Source: Lutraria lutraria
Lineage: Eukaryota; Mollusca; Bivalvia; Venerida; Mactridae
DNA: 64,000 bases
Assembly (NCBI GenBank): GCA_964023205.1
Contig: OZ026848.1
Coordinates: 29,623,912-29,687,911, forward strand
Direction of reading: 5' to 3'
Below, piece after piece: positions 44,881 through 55,889 of the stretch (position 1 is its first letter; every line of letters starts with the position of its first letter). The position numbers and the translations under genes are program-made. The notes under the pieces were generated by a model. That model ran no database searches, had not been told where the DNA came from, and saw nothing but the letters and a program-made list of their open reading frames with translations.

Positions 44881-45289
44881 CCTACACACTGACTTAGTAT
44901 AACACTGAACAATATGGAACAATTAAGAAATGGAAACATTGCCAAATATTAAAACTCAGTCTTGCAAACATACTGCATAGATTGAAAGCATGGAATGTAT
45001 ATAATAAATCTAAAATTAGGAACCGCAATGTGCATCCTCTTATATCTAATAGAAAACAAATCAGTTTTATGTCTTGATGCCACTTGTTTGAAAGCCTGCT
45101 TCAGATACAAGTCGGTTAATTAGCCTTTGATTCAAAGTGGTACTCCAGAATAATAGAATTTCTAGAAAGCATTGATGTGGCATACAACATCCATTATCAT
45201 TCATCGCTGACACTAAATATTATTTATTTGTGGGTGTGTGAGATTTAGGCTCTTGTCTTACTTACAACTGGCCAGATCTTGACTTAAAG
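44881..45289. other. No gene recognised
   Basis: No supported feature. Confidence 0.3.
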
Positions 45290-45562
45290 CTTTGTCACAG
45301 AGGTGACTTATACCCCTGCTGCCGCTTTGACACTAAGAATGCGATTGTACACTATAGGGCTAAGTTCAAGGGCACATAACTCTGGAATGAGTGAATCACT
45401 GGGCATGGAAATCGTGTCTAGTACATCTACACTTCATGGTGATGACATATTTCAAGTTTCATTGCAATCGCCATCGAAATGTGGAAGTGATACTGCATGC
45501 GGACAAACTGACGGACGAACCAACCGCCTGACAAAGTGTCACTCCAATACGCCCCTCTAAAA
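45290..45562 (+). repeat. Dispersed repeat F, copy 2
   Basis: Same block order as 41345: gtcacagaggtgacttatac, tttgacactaagaatgcgat, ttcaagggcacataactctg, tacatctacacttcatggtg, then aaactgacggacgaaccaac and gtgtcactccaatacgcccc. Confidence 0.75.
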
Positions 45563-46438
45563 ATTTGTTTGCAGAGCTATAAAAAGTCTAAAGTGAACAG
45601 TAGTTAACTTAAAAGCAGTTTTCAGGAATCAGTATAAACACAAACCTTGTTTACATGAATGGTAAGAAATTGAATATGCATGTAATGTCCTTGACCACAA
45701 TCTTGTCACAGAATACATAGGTGACACCCTGGGCTGAGACAAACCCACAAACCCAAGGTCTACGGACTTGATGCTTTTACCCATAGAGCAAAGTTGGTGA
45801 TATAATACTGTGCCTGAATGAACAGACAAAGAGAAAAAACATTCTGTGTTCTTTGCATACTGATATATAGACTGGATTATTTATGTCCCTCTATTATGTA
45901 TACCATATCTATCCTAATAAATGTACCTCCCACAAATTAATAACCTCCCGTTTTTTAGGGAAAAAAACAAACAAACAAACAAATGTAACTCCATTATATC
46001 TCTTAATAATCCTACCATTTATACCCAGTGCATCAGTAAAATCGGTATAAGCTGGACAAATTAAAAATGAATTCCTCAAACTGTTAGCACCCTGGGTACA
46101 TTTATTAGGAAATAATCTATACATCCATATGTCTGTACCTAATAAATTAATACCAATGCATTATTGGATAACAATGAATCTAAGACAAATGTGCAACAGT
46201 TTATAAGATGAGCTATCTTTGTACAAAACACATGTTCATACAATATATAGCATCGATCATTAACCCTTTTTAATGCAATTGCTATTTTTACAGAATTTAC
46301 CAGCTAACACCATACAGATTCAAACTATCATTCGTCATGTTATGACATCTGTTTAACCAGCAAAATCTTCACAACTCACTGGATAGATAATCCTGCCAAC
46401 ATGAGAAATAAAACAAAACTTGTTTTTTTTAATGAAAG
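45563..46438. other. No gene recognised
   Basis: AT-rich sequence. Nothing supported. Confidence 0.3.
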
Positions 46439-46440
46439 TA

Positions 46441-47388
46441 CAGTAAAACCCCGATTATTCGAATGTCGTTGGGCCCTGAAAAATCATTCGGATAATCCAT
46501 GGTTTCGAATAATCCATTTCAGTCTGATGTACCGGTTGGAAACGATAAATTCCGTACTGTCCGTATATTGCAAGGGAGTTAACTCTCGTGTGCAAACATG
46601 ACGTTACTTGAGTGATAATAAGAATAAAATAAAAATGTATAACAAACATTTATTATTGGTTTATCCTCGTTTTATGAATGTATATGAGTTAACAAATGAA
46701 ACAATAATTCTTGTTCAGTAAATGCCTGCGCATTTATGGATTATGCAGAACACAATCCGACACAATAATATGTCATTCTCACTTCACTTACTAACGATCG
46801 ACTAGGCATCGCTATCGTCACATTCTCAAACAATTAAAAGAATCGAAGACGTAATGTTTTTATGTTTGGAACATTTTTTTCACTAAATCATCATATTCTA
46901 GTTAGTTTTGTTTAATTGTGTTCAAATCAGTTTTTAAATTTTGAATGACACTGAAATGCAAATAATTTCATACAGATCACCAGGTACGTACACGTATTAA
47001 CTTATTATACCCGAGATCATAGTGAAATAGTCGTCGCGATTTGTATAAAATCGAAACAAACAATATGGTCAACTTAACGATAATTAAACTGTTGACACGC
47101 TTCGTGTATGAATTGATGTTACACATTGTTTGTCACACGACATTTGATTCTCAATCGGCCATTGTTATCAATTGACGATTTCGAATAATAGGTGTGAAAA
47201 TACGCGCATTCGTAACTTTAGGGACCAAATAATGTATTCGGATTACACCAGGTATTCGTAAAATCCGATTCATATAACCGGGGTTCGTTGCAGTTGAAAT
47301 ATATAGAGACGTAATCGGGACCGTAGATTTTATTTGGATAATACCGGGTATTCGGATAACCGGTGTTTGGATAATCAAGGTTTTACTG
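46441..47388. mobile_element. 948-bp pogo/Tigger-like MITE
   Basis: The left end CAGTAAAACCCCGATTATTC and the right end (reverse complement) CAGTAAAACCTTGATTATCC form TIRs. Both sides carry TA (46439-46440 and 47389-47390), the target duplication of the Tc1/mariner superfamily. CAGTARAACCYYGATTATCC-type ends are characteristic of pogo/Tigger elements. The outer 80-250 bp contain further 'ggataatcc/cgaata' motifs in inverted arrangement. No transposase frame is present. Confidence 0.82.
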
Positions 47389-47864
47389 TATGTAAGATGA
47401 TCATGAACACAATTATGTTGCCAAACAGCAAATATTACAGTTTTTATTATCATAAAAGTACATATTTACTATAATTTATGGGCCAAAAAACAATACAGCC
47501 AACTGGGTATTTGTGTATCTTATGTGAAATTGTATAGTAAGCTTTTTATGTACTAAACTGTACCAAGCATCAGATATTTGCTTACTTGATCCAGGGCCTG
47601 TTTCTAAGGGTGTCCATGGGTGTTGTTTGATCTTTTATGAAAGATCAAGAGATGCCACTACTTTATATAAAGCAGACTTGATACCTTTTAATTGTTTTTA
47701 AGTCTTTTTTGCATGCTGGTAAAAGGAAATACCAGAAATATATACTAATGTTTTTAAAGTAATGCTTAATCTATAAAAAGGTACCCAAACCCCAATATAT
47801 GCCACATTCTCAAACAACCATCCCTTTAACACATCTGAAACCTCAAAGTCATTAATAAACTAGA

Positions 47865-48015
47865 GCTTTGTCAGAGAACAGAGTAATACCCCCTCACCGT
47901 TTTGACACTAAGAATGTGATTATGCAGACAGATGGACAGACTAACTGACCACCCGACTGACAGAGTGACTCCATTATAAAACCCCTTTCAAACTTTGTTT
48001 GAGGGGGGTATAATA
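47865..48015 (+). repeat. Dispersed repeat F, internally deleted copy
   Basis: agagctttgtcagagaacag and gttttgacactaagaatgtg run straight into cagacagatggacagactaa and gagtgactccattat...ggggggtataataa. The middle half of the family is missing. Confidence 0.7.
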
Positions 48016-48249
48016 AAGACTGCAACACCATAGAACATTCTGCTCTTCACACAGCAAGAGAATGAGAAAGAATATTCAAACCAAAGATAAAAATATATGA
48101 AAACTTTCAATCATCATTGAGGATAATTATATCCTTACTGTTTTATTTAATGACATTCATTTCATTGCCAATTAGTTTATCTATGAGTATTAATTACTAA
48201 ACAATCAGACAATAACTTAACATTTCTTCCATTTAGCTCATTTTCCATT

Positions 48250-48327
48250 TCGAGGGTTCAACGCAACAGAGTCATAACTCATATTGAAATAAGAACAAGT
48301 TACGACAGTGTTGCGCTGAGCCCTCGA
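48250..48327 (-). mobile_element. 78-bp foldback element, copy 5
   Basis: TCGAGGGTTCAACGCAACAG at the left and GTTGCGCTGAGCCCTCGA at the right with spacer catattgaaataagaaca, in the same orientation as the copy at 5120. It lies 16 bp from a MITE E copy. Confidence 0.88.
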
Positions 48328-48343
48328 TTTTGTTAATAACCAT

Positions 48344-48557
48344 TAGGCTAAAAAAATGTTTGTTTCTGGTTGCGTGCTCATTAAAATAGAGTAGATATAA
48401 ATCAAGGTGTTTTTTGCTCTTGAAAGCGCATGGAGAGGTAAAAGAAGTGAGAAAGTGGGTGTATTGTTCCTTCGGCGCTTAATAAAAAGTCTACGCTTGC
48501 AGGGAAAAGTTAATGTAGGTCGGGTAAACAGAAACAAACAATTTTTAAGATTTTAAA
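48344..48557. mobile_element. MITE E copy
   Basis: Left taggctaaaaaaatgtttgt with ttctggttgcgtgctcatta, right aggtcgggtaaacagaaaca with atttttaagattttaaaa. Confidence 0.7.
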
Positions 48558-48624
48558 ACCCCAAATTAATTCAGGTTTCTTTTTCTCTAACCAAACTTCA
48601 ATCAAAACGACTTGTATAAATTTA

Positions 48625-48715
48625 CATAAGCAGTTACAAGGAGGAAAAGAAAGTACCCAGGCTTGTACCTGCACCCTCCTGCTTGCAGGTCAGATGCTAT
48701 ACTAACTTAGATTAT
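48625..48715 (-). repeat. SINE A, - strand copy
   Basis: The reverse complement carries tagcatctgacctgcaagca, ggagggtgcaggtacaagcc and the tail gggtactttcttttcctcct. It is decayed relative to 39858. Confidence 0.68.
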
Positions 48716-48781
48716 CAGGCTGGTCAATATCACAGCCAATTTATTTATACAAATACCATAATAATATACCATATTGCTACA

Positions 48782-48842
48782 TACCATAAAATTCCTAATA
48801 AACGCCCCCGGGGTGGGGGCGTTTATTAGAAATTTTACGGTA
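48782..48842. mobile_element. 61-bp near-perfect hairpin
   Basis: The 28-nt arms (left ends taataaacgccccc, right starts gggggcgtttatta) match at 26 of 28 positions with loop ggggt. The structure could be a minimal foldback transposon or a hairpin-forming transcript element. Confidence 0.7.
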
Positions 48843-48860
48843 TATTTTAAGTCAAATTAA

Positions 48861-49429
48861 AGGGGCATGCCCAGGAACTGCTGTGTCTTGGGTTTTATAC
48901 ACCAAAAATGCGTTTATCACTTGTAAAAACAATTATTACCGAAAAGTCAAAGAAGAATGTGCCTTCAAAAATGGCCCTATAACGCACGCGTGGGTATTTA
49001 TATGCCGGTTTAAACAAAAGGCTTACAAGCCTTTTATTGACGACAACGATATTTCCGATTCATCTGAGAATTTAACTTAGCGTGCACGCTGCCTTTCAAG
49101 CAGCAAAACAATGATATTTACCTATAATTGATCGATAGATAAGCTTTATGTCGCAAACAATGAACATGACATGAGCAATACTTACCATTTCACAGTTTGT
49201 TGACATTTTTTCCGCTTTTGACAGATCCCGAAAGGGTCGAGTTATGAAAATTACGAAATATTTTCTAAGGCGTAATCGGCAGGTTTGGTAAATCTTGAAA
49301 TGTGTATTTTGAGTCAAATAGCGGGACATTTCGTAAATATTTTACAGGACTTTCATTAATTGATTTTGGCATTCAAATGATACCAATTTGATTTATATTC
49401 GAGACGCTTCAGTTCCAGGGCATGCCCCT
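48861..49429. mobile_element. 569-bp TTAA-flanked TIR element
   Basis: The left terminus AGGGGCATGCCCAGGAACTG is preceded by TTAA (48857-48860). The right terminus CAGTTCCAGGGCATGCCCCT is followed by TTAA (49430-49433). TTAA duplication points to piggyBac-type mobilisation. The TIR itself contains the palindrome GGGCATGCCC. Short frames of 65 aa (+) and 77 aa (-) inside show no transposase features. Confidence 0.82.
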
Positions 49430-49539
49430 TTAAAGTTCATGTTCTTTTTTTGATCTCCTGAACAATTTCTAAAAATAGGAATAAAAATAATCTTGCTCTG
49501 AGCACTCAATATTTATATTGAAAAAAACTTAAAACTAAC

Positions 49540-49725
49540 CTTTGGAAGACTTCACATATTTCAGCGACTTCCTGTGTCTCAAATAATCATCGCTACTGTA
49601 AGCACTGTCGGACCCATTTTGTCCCCTAGGTATCGTACTAGGGATTCTGGATTTAAGTTTTCGTGCAGGATATTTTCCTACTGATACATTAGTTTTCAGC
49701 ATCGGTATCCCAAACTTTGACATGT
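49540..49725 (-). CDS. Candidate coding exon, unknown protein
   Basis: The - strand stop-free segment starts at acceptor-like ttacttaaag and ends at donor gttagt. The in-frame ATG at 49723 opens MSKFGIPMLKTNVSVGKYPA, then RKLKSRIPST, a Ser-rich GSDSAYSSDD and RHRKSLKYVKSSK. It is basic and low in hydrophobics, as in a disordered region. Read as an internal exon (186 nt, phase 1 in and out) it joins the donor at 56747 and the acceptor at 37025. Read from its ATG it could be a first exon. The family is not recognised. Confidence 0.45.
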
Positions 49726-49744
49726 CTTTAAGTAATATCAATGT

Positions 49745-50440
49745 TTAATCACTCCACAATATTACGAATACCGGCACTAAATTTTGTCACAAATTTCAAT
49801 TAATTCATCAAACAGTAAAAATCCGAGTTTCACAAAATTGAAAATCAATTTCCACTGAATTGCATTTGAATGCTCACTTTATATGTACATAAAATTCAAC
49901 ATTACTATATTCAAATGTGACACATGACCTTGACCTCTGGATACTAAAACATAATGACCTTGATCTAAAAACTAGGGATCAAGACATATTGTATCATCAT
50001 AATCTTCGTTTTAAGACAAAAATCATATTACCTTGATTAAACGTTTTCGAAATAAAACTTCTACAATGTTCGAACTATGAAACTTAAGCTTTCCATTTTC
50101 AGCATTTTCAATACATTTACATAAGGTAGGTTTCCTGAAGTATTGAAAGTGTATAAGAATAATATATACAGTAACTGTAAAATAAAACATCAGAAATGAG
50201 TTACTGCATCGCTTAAATTAAATTCTCTGCCCAACATATGGGACAGGTAAAAATATTACCATTAAATTTACACATTAATTAAGTACTGTGGTGTCATTTA
50301 ATTTCGTTGGTACTTTATTTCATGGAATCACCCAAATCAGCAGCTCCATTGATAATTATGTAAAATTGCGGATTTCAAATTTTGGCAATGAAAATACAGT
50401 TAGTCCATACTTGCTTTTCTTTGGGGTGTGGGTGGGGGTT
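49745..50440. other. No gene recognised
   Basis: Includes a short patch, cacatgaccttgacctctgg, of dispersed-repeat type. Otherwise nothing is supported. Confidence 0.3.
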
Positions 50441-50650
50441 TAAATATTACATCAACAGCCAGAGCCATTAGGCAAACTTTTCAAGCCTTAACGGAAGGGA
50501 GGACAAGCCAAGATGTACACCAGGGTAGAGTCACCAACCTTCTGAAAGCTAGCCAAACAGCTTCCTCACAGGTAAAATTCACCTGGTTGTGAGTGGGATT
50601 TGAATTCACAGCAGTGAGGGGTTAGTGTAATAATCATCATCTAGACAGAG
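50440..50650 (-). repeat. SINE D, copy 2
   Basis: aacagccagagccattaggc, ggagggaggacaagcca-type body, ctgaaagctagccaaacagc, then gtgggatttgaattcacagc and gtgaggggttagtgtaataa, in which the reverse complement gives decayed B and A boxes. Compare 20885. Confidence 0.55.
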
Positions 50651-50699
50651 ACCATAACTACTTTACAACAGAGGTAGACTCTGCGGATTATCATAAACT

Positions 50700-51015
50700 T
50701 AACTAGAGCTGTCACAGAGGTGACTAATACCCCCACTGCCGCTTTGACACTAATCCTGCAATAGTACACTATACGGCTTAGTTCAGGGGACATCACTCTT
50801 GAATGAGTAAATCACTGCGCTGAAAATTGCATCTTGAACATCTACACTTCATGTTGATAACATATGCAAAGATTCATTGCAAAAACCTAAAAATGTGGAA
50901 GTAGTTCGCTCCACAAACTTTATGCGGATGGACTGACGGACCAATGACCGACGGACCAACAGAGTGACTCCAATATACTCCCTCTCAAACTTCGTTAGTG
51001 GGGCTATAATAAAAA
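50700..51015 (+). repeat. Dispersed repeat F, copy 4
   Basis: agagctgtcacagaggtgac, tttgacactaatcctgcaat, cttgaacatctacacttcat, gtagttcgctccacaaactt, gacggaccaatgaccgacgg, then ctccctctcaaacttcgtta and ggggctataataa. Confidence 0.78.
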
Positions 51016-51354
51016 ATCCACAAAAACACAAAAAAGAAACCACAGCATTTAACCATGTAACAAGATTTTATCATTTAAGCCCACTTGCAAGTTTCAAAAC
51101 TAAATTAGTGACATTCAGAAGTTACCAATTAATATTAAAATTCCAAATAATTTGAATCAGTTTCACACATTTTTAATATCAACACAATGAAATGTGAAAT
51201 TTAATCAGACAGTGTCAATATACTCCCATTTCGTGGTAATTAAAAATTAATTTGATCCGTAGAATCCCGAGAAGCATTTAAATTATTAATGAACAAAAAA
51301 AATTAAAATACATTTCAAGTTTTTCCAACTAATACTTAATTATTAAATATTACA

Positions 51355-51440
51355 CCATGAAAACTTGAATTTTTCTGGAACTGTTCTTGCATATTTCATG
51401 AATATAGTCCATGAAGTATGAATAACTGCTTGACAGGGGT
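51355..51440. repeat. TTCATGAA-box repeat copy
   Basis: ccatgaaaacttgaattttt, ctggaactgttcttgcatat, ttcatgaatatagtccatga and agtatgaataactgcttgac aggg. Confidence 0.6.
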
Positions 51441-51984
51441 ACAGTCAACACATTTACACAAGAACCAAATCATCTAGAGACATTAATTCACACAACTGCT
51501 TCACGATTCACCTATATCGTATACATCAAAGTTTTAATGAATAATCAAATATGACTCAGCAGTGGCTTGCATTAATGCAAATAGCTCACTCCACATGAAT
51601 AATTCAATTTAACTCACGGAAATAAACCAAGAATACTTCGTAATTAGATTTCATCATATTGCAACGGGAAGCTGTCTCTAAAAAATATTCAGTGCAATCT
51701 CTACTTCATTATCTCTTATCAACTCCAGGGATATTTTGGGGCGATTTTATAGCCGAAATTCGGTCACATCCCAATGGAAAATAGTATCTTTTTTCCCATT
51801 TCACAGACAAAAATTCCCAAACCCAAAAAAAATTTTTTTTTTTGATTATCGAAGTAAAAAGTTGTTGGTATGCACTTTTTCCAAATTTTGATTAAAACAT
51901 CGCGAAAATTCCCAATCCCAAGGATATAGGTCATATTCCTAAAATACCAAAAAAAACCTGAACTGACTGTCCTCAGTATCAAGT
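51441..51984. other. No gene recognised
   Basis: AT-rich sequence with T/A homopolymers around 51825-51845. Nothing supported. Confidence 0.3.
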
Positions 51985-52140
51985 TGTTTAGAGGCCCATT
52001 CAACAGCTATGGTCATTTCAGAGCCACCCCAGAGACAGGGGAGAGATTCAAGATACAGGAGAACTGCGCATTAATTTTTATCCCTTCTCTTATATCCTGA
52101 AGTACTATTTCCTGGTTAACTTGGCCCCATAATTTGGACT
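51985..52140 (-). repeat. SINE C, tail part
   Basis: gttgtttagaggcccattca, acagctatggtcatttcaga, gccaccccagagacagggga, gatacaggagaactgcgcat. The tRNA-like head is absent. Confidence 0.65.
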
Positions 52141-52269
52141 GGGACATCAGTATTAATATTAGATCACCTTAATTTTATCTGAAATGGTTTCAACATTTCC
52201 TCTATATATAAATATTGGTATCAAAACAACCTTTAAACATAAAAACCATCTCATTAAAAAAATCCTCTC

Positions 52270-52480
52270 ATTATATTTGTTTTGGTTTTACGCCCCTTTT
52301 CAACAGTCAGAGTCATATGAGGCAGACAATTCACCTAACCATTGTACCTGGGAAGAACCAGTACTTTCTCACAGAAGAGATATATGGTCAGTACCTGGGC
52401 TCGAACCCATGACCCTCTATCAGTGAGTGGTTACAGTGATTTGAAGTCAGCAACCTTAACCACTAGACCACCTCATTATT
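52270..52480 (-). repeat. SINE B-related copy with a different head
   Basis: Tail ggttttacgccccttttcaa with gtcatatgaggcagacaatt matches the SINE B tail. The centre and head (acagaagagatatatggtca, gtacctgggctcgaacccat, caaccttaaccactagacca) differ somewhat, with tRNA-like boxes in reverse complement. Confidence 0.6.
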
Positions 52481-52512
52481 TATATAACCACCTTCATACA
52501 ATATTTCCTCTC

Positions 52513-52620
52513 CAGTCAAACCTGTATTAGCAGGCACGCACGAATAAAGGCCATTCTGTGAATAAGGCAATTCTTTTAACAACTTCCACTGATTATTAAC
52601 AAAATAACCTCAGAATAGAC
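52513..52620. mobile_element. MITE P fragment
   Basis: ccagtcaaacctgtattagc, aataaaggccattctgtgaa. Only the left end is clear. Confidence 0.5.
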
Positions 52621-52800
52621 TGAGGCCATCAAGGTAATGACACTCGACTACGTAATTAAAAATAAATAATATCAAACCTGACTACTTACAAACCCTAAAG
52701 TTGTCTAAATATTACGGTTTTCCTGTATTTGTAGAAACACAAAAACAATCCTAGTTTTGTTAACTGCAGTAATAATTAGTCTAATTAGAAGTTAGATATT

Positions 52801-53006
52801 TAGGCCAAAGAAATTGTTTATTTCTTGTTTTATACTCATTAAAAATAGAGTAGGTAGACTGGAGATTTTTTTTGCTCTTGACAGCATGCAGAAAACTGTG
52901 GGGAAGTTGATGTACTTCTCCTTTACCCTGACAAAAGTGTAGGGTCGTATGGAAAAATTAGGGAGGTCAGGTAACCAGAAAAAAACATTTTTTTATTCGG
53001 GCCTTA
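52801..53006. mobile_element. MITE E copy
   Basis: Left taggccaaagaaattgttta with ttcttgttttatactcatta, right gaggtcaggtaaccagaaaa with ttttattcgggcctta. Confidence 0.75.
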
Positions 53007-53928
53007 CTTCAGAATTTTACCTGATGGTGCAAATATTTTACCTAATTAGTACCATACATTATACACCGAACTGCAAGTTCGATTATAAAAAGCAGCACAA
53101 TATTATTAACTGTGTTACTATACAATGTATTCTTAGAAATAACCCTAATTGAAACAAGAGGTAATTAACCGTAAAATGAAATTCACTTGCTAATTCACGC
53201 ACAAGCATTGCACAGGTATATAGTATGTCATCATGCTATAAATCAAATCACGTATTAATGATTCATTTCACTCATCAAAATTTCACAGAACAGACTACTA
53301 AAAAATATTTTTGCTTATTAGTAAATGTTTATAGTTACAATTGTTTTGAATCCAATTCAAAATATAGACAATTAGCATCACAGATTAAGTCATTACACAA
53401 ATTCCATCCTTTTTAATCAATGTGAGAATTTATAAATTAATTTAATTCACTTTACAAATTTTGTCCATTTTTATTAAAAAGCTAATCTAAGAAATTAATT
53501 CACACAATTTTAAATCTCGATCATTTTATAAATCACAAGTATACAGAATGCAATTGTTTAATCAGAGAATGCACATATAAATCCGGGAAATTGCATCCAC
53601 AACGGATATGAATCATAATTCCTTCCACAACAGAACTTTCACATAATCTATTAAAAAAAAAACAATAAAGAAAAAAAAAAATTAATTTCCAGTTCGGGCA
53701 AATACCCAAGACAATATTATGAGTTTTCTATGGGAACCAGCCAGTTGTAGATAAAACCAGTAACCAGGTGTGAAGTTGGTGAGAGTTATTCTGAATCTAG
53801 AGTAAATATACCTTATGTCATTAGCAGATTTCATGGAAACTCTAAAGCATGGGTGTAGCACCTATCATTCTCAATATAAACACCTTTAATACATTGTTTC
53901 TTCTGTAGTTGGGTTAACACCTTGAATA
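53007..53928. other. No gene recognised
   Basis: AT-rich sequence. Nothing supported. Confidence 0.3.
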
Positions 53929-54086
53929 TACAGTACAACCTCTCCAGAGCGGCCCTCTCTTGAGCAACAACCTTTCTGCACTGCATGATTTAACGATTAA
54001 TTTGACCTCTATAGAGCAACAACCTCTCAACAACAACACAATTTTGTTATTCCAAAAGAGTGTTGCTTTAGTGAGGTTGTACTGTA
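53929..54086. mobile_element. MITE I, copy 2
   Basis: Left tacagtacaacctctccaga, right gtgaggttgtactgta, with internal ctcttgagcaacaacctttc and ctatagagcaacaacctctc. It is the reverse-oriented sister of 30137. Confidence 0.8.
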
Positions 54087-54089
54087 CAC

Positions 54090-55020
54090 TTCTAATTAAC
54101 CTTAAGCTAGGGTAGCTCTTATTAGAGAATTATGAAAAATCTTGATTCTTAACAAAACTTTGCAAGTCATACAATATGGTGCATTCCAAGTAACCAAAAA
54201 TCATAAAAAAATGAATTTTAAGAAATTACAAAAATGTAGCCCCCCCCTCTAAGGACATTTATTAGGGAGCTTTTGGTAGCAGCGGGCATTACACATAACA
54301 CAGACTGACGTACAAAAATTTGACAGACATAAAATAATAATAGAAAACATCCACTTGCAATGTCTTGTATGTCTTAAATGTGCAATCGTTTTATGAAATT
54401 ACACAATTTTATCATCAGATTCTGCCTTGCAATGAATCATTCATTCCCTTAGATTGTTTTTTAGATTGAATGTCTGTATGTTTAGACGTCGGAGAAAAAT
54501 CTATTTACGATATTTATAAATAACAATTAACTTCTCAATTTAACCCTGTTATCAGCTTGTTATAAGACTCACTTTAAATAAACTATTTATTTATGAAAGT
54601 AAAAAAAAGGCCTCTTTCACAAAATTCATGGAAAATGCCAAAGCCTTTAAGTTTTAAAAATCAGATAAAGAGAGACATAATTTCTTTGAAGATTGATTGA
54701 AGAACAAACCAGTTATTTGTTCCACAGATACAACAACTCTTTTTTTTTTTGGTTTTAATGTATATTAAGTTATATCTGTCTGGGCCATAAACAACAAAAT
54801 AATTATTTGCCTCATGTTAAGTATCTGACATACTAAAATACCTAAATTGCAATTAAGAACTTTGGATGGGCTCTGTGTATTTTTATTTAATGGTAAAAAA
54901 ATTGGTGATCCTTATAATTTTCTAAACAAACGAAACAACAGTCTACAGAATGTTTAACGGATGCTCCTGAAGTTTGCCAGAGTTGATTGTCTTTAATCGA
55001 GGATGCAATTGATATTTATA
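54090..55020. other. No gene recognised
   Basis: AT-rich sequence with a few homopolymers. Nothing supported. Confidence 0.3.
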
Positions 55021-55024
55021 AATT

Positions 55025-55615
55025 TAACTAGAGCTGTCACAGAGGTGACTAATACCCCGCCGCTGCTTTGACACTAACAAAGTGATAGTACACTATATGG
55101 CTAAGTTCAAGGGACATAACTTTGCAATGAGTGGATCACTGGACATGAAAATTGTGTCTTGCACATCTACATTTAATATTGATGATATATTTCAAGTTTC
55201 AATTCAATCCCTTGAAAAATGTGGAAGTAGTTTGCTCCACAAACTAAGAGTGCCATTGTACACTATATGGCTATGTTCAAGGGCCCATAACTCTGGAATG
55301 AGTGAATCGCTGGGCATGAAAATTGTGTCTTGCACAAGTACATTTCATGGTGATAACATATTTCAAGTTTCAATTCATTACCTTGAAAAATGTGGAAGTA
55401 GTTCGCTCCACAAACTAAGAGTGCCCACTTGATGGTTATTACATATTTGAAGTTTCATTGCAATTGCTTAAAGAATGTGAAAGTAGTTCGCTCCACAAAC
55501 TTTTGATACTTCATGTGGACGGATGGACGGACCGACCGACCAATGATGGACCGACCGACAGGAGTGACTCCAATATACCCCCTCTCAAACTTCTTTTGCG
55601 GGCGTATAATAACAA
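55025..55615 (+). repeat. Dispersed repeat F, expanded copy
   Basis: Same blocks as the other F copies, but the central ~175-bp unit (tacactatatggctaagttc ... gtagtttgctccacaaacta) is tandemly duplicated (about 55070-55245 and 55248-55420), followed by a shorter third piece. It ends ggacggaccgaccgaccaat and ctcaaacttcttttgcgggc gtataat. A 116-codon frame across it is a repeat artefact. Confidence 0.78.
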
Positions 55616-55690
55616 AATGTATGTTCTTCTTCTTTGCGTTCGCTAATAACAAATGTATGTCAACAGTATGTTTCAATTTACTGCAACATC

Positions 55691-55889
55691 TAAGGCCTAT
55701 AAAAATTGTTTGTTTCTTGTTAACCAAACTACTCTTAATTTTTCCACACGACCCAAGACATTTTATTATGCCCAAAGGTACAGTATAATTATCTACTTTA
55801 TAACTTTTTTACCTTTCCAAATGCTTTCAAGAACCAAAAGAAAAAGAAAATAGAAGTACCTAGAAACAAACATTTTTTTTATGCCTAAG
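55691..55889. mobile_element. MITE E copy
   Basis: Left taaggcctataaaaattgtt with gtttcttgttaacc, right ctagaaacaaacattttttt atgcctaa. The interior differs from other copies. Confidence 0.65.

Noticed and set aside
55082..55432. 116-codon + strand frame with internal repeat
   Set aside because: It is a translation of the duplicated central unit of dispersed repeat F.
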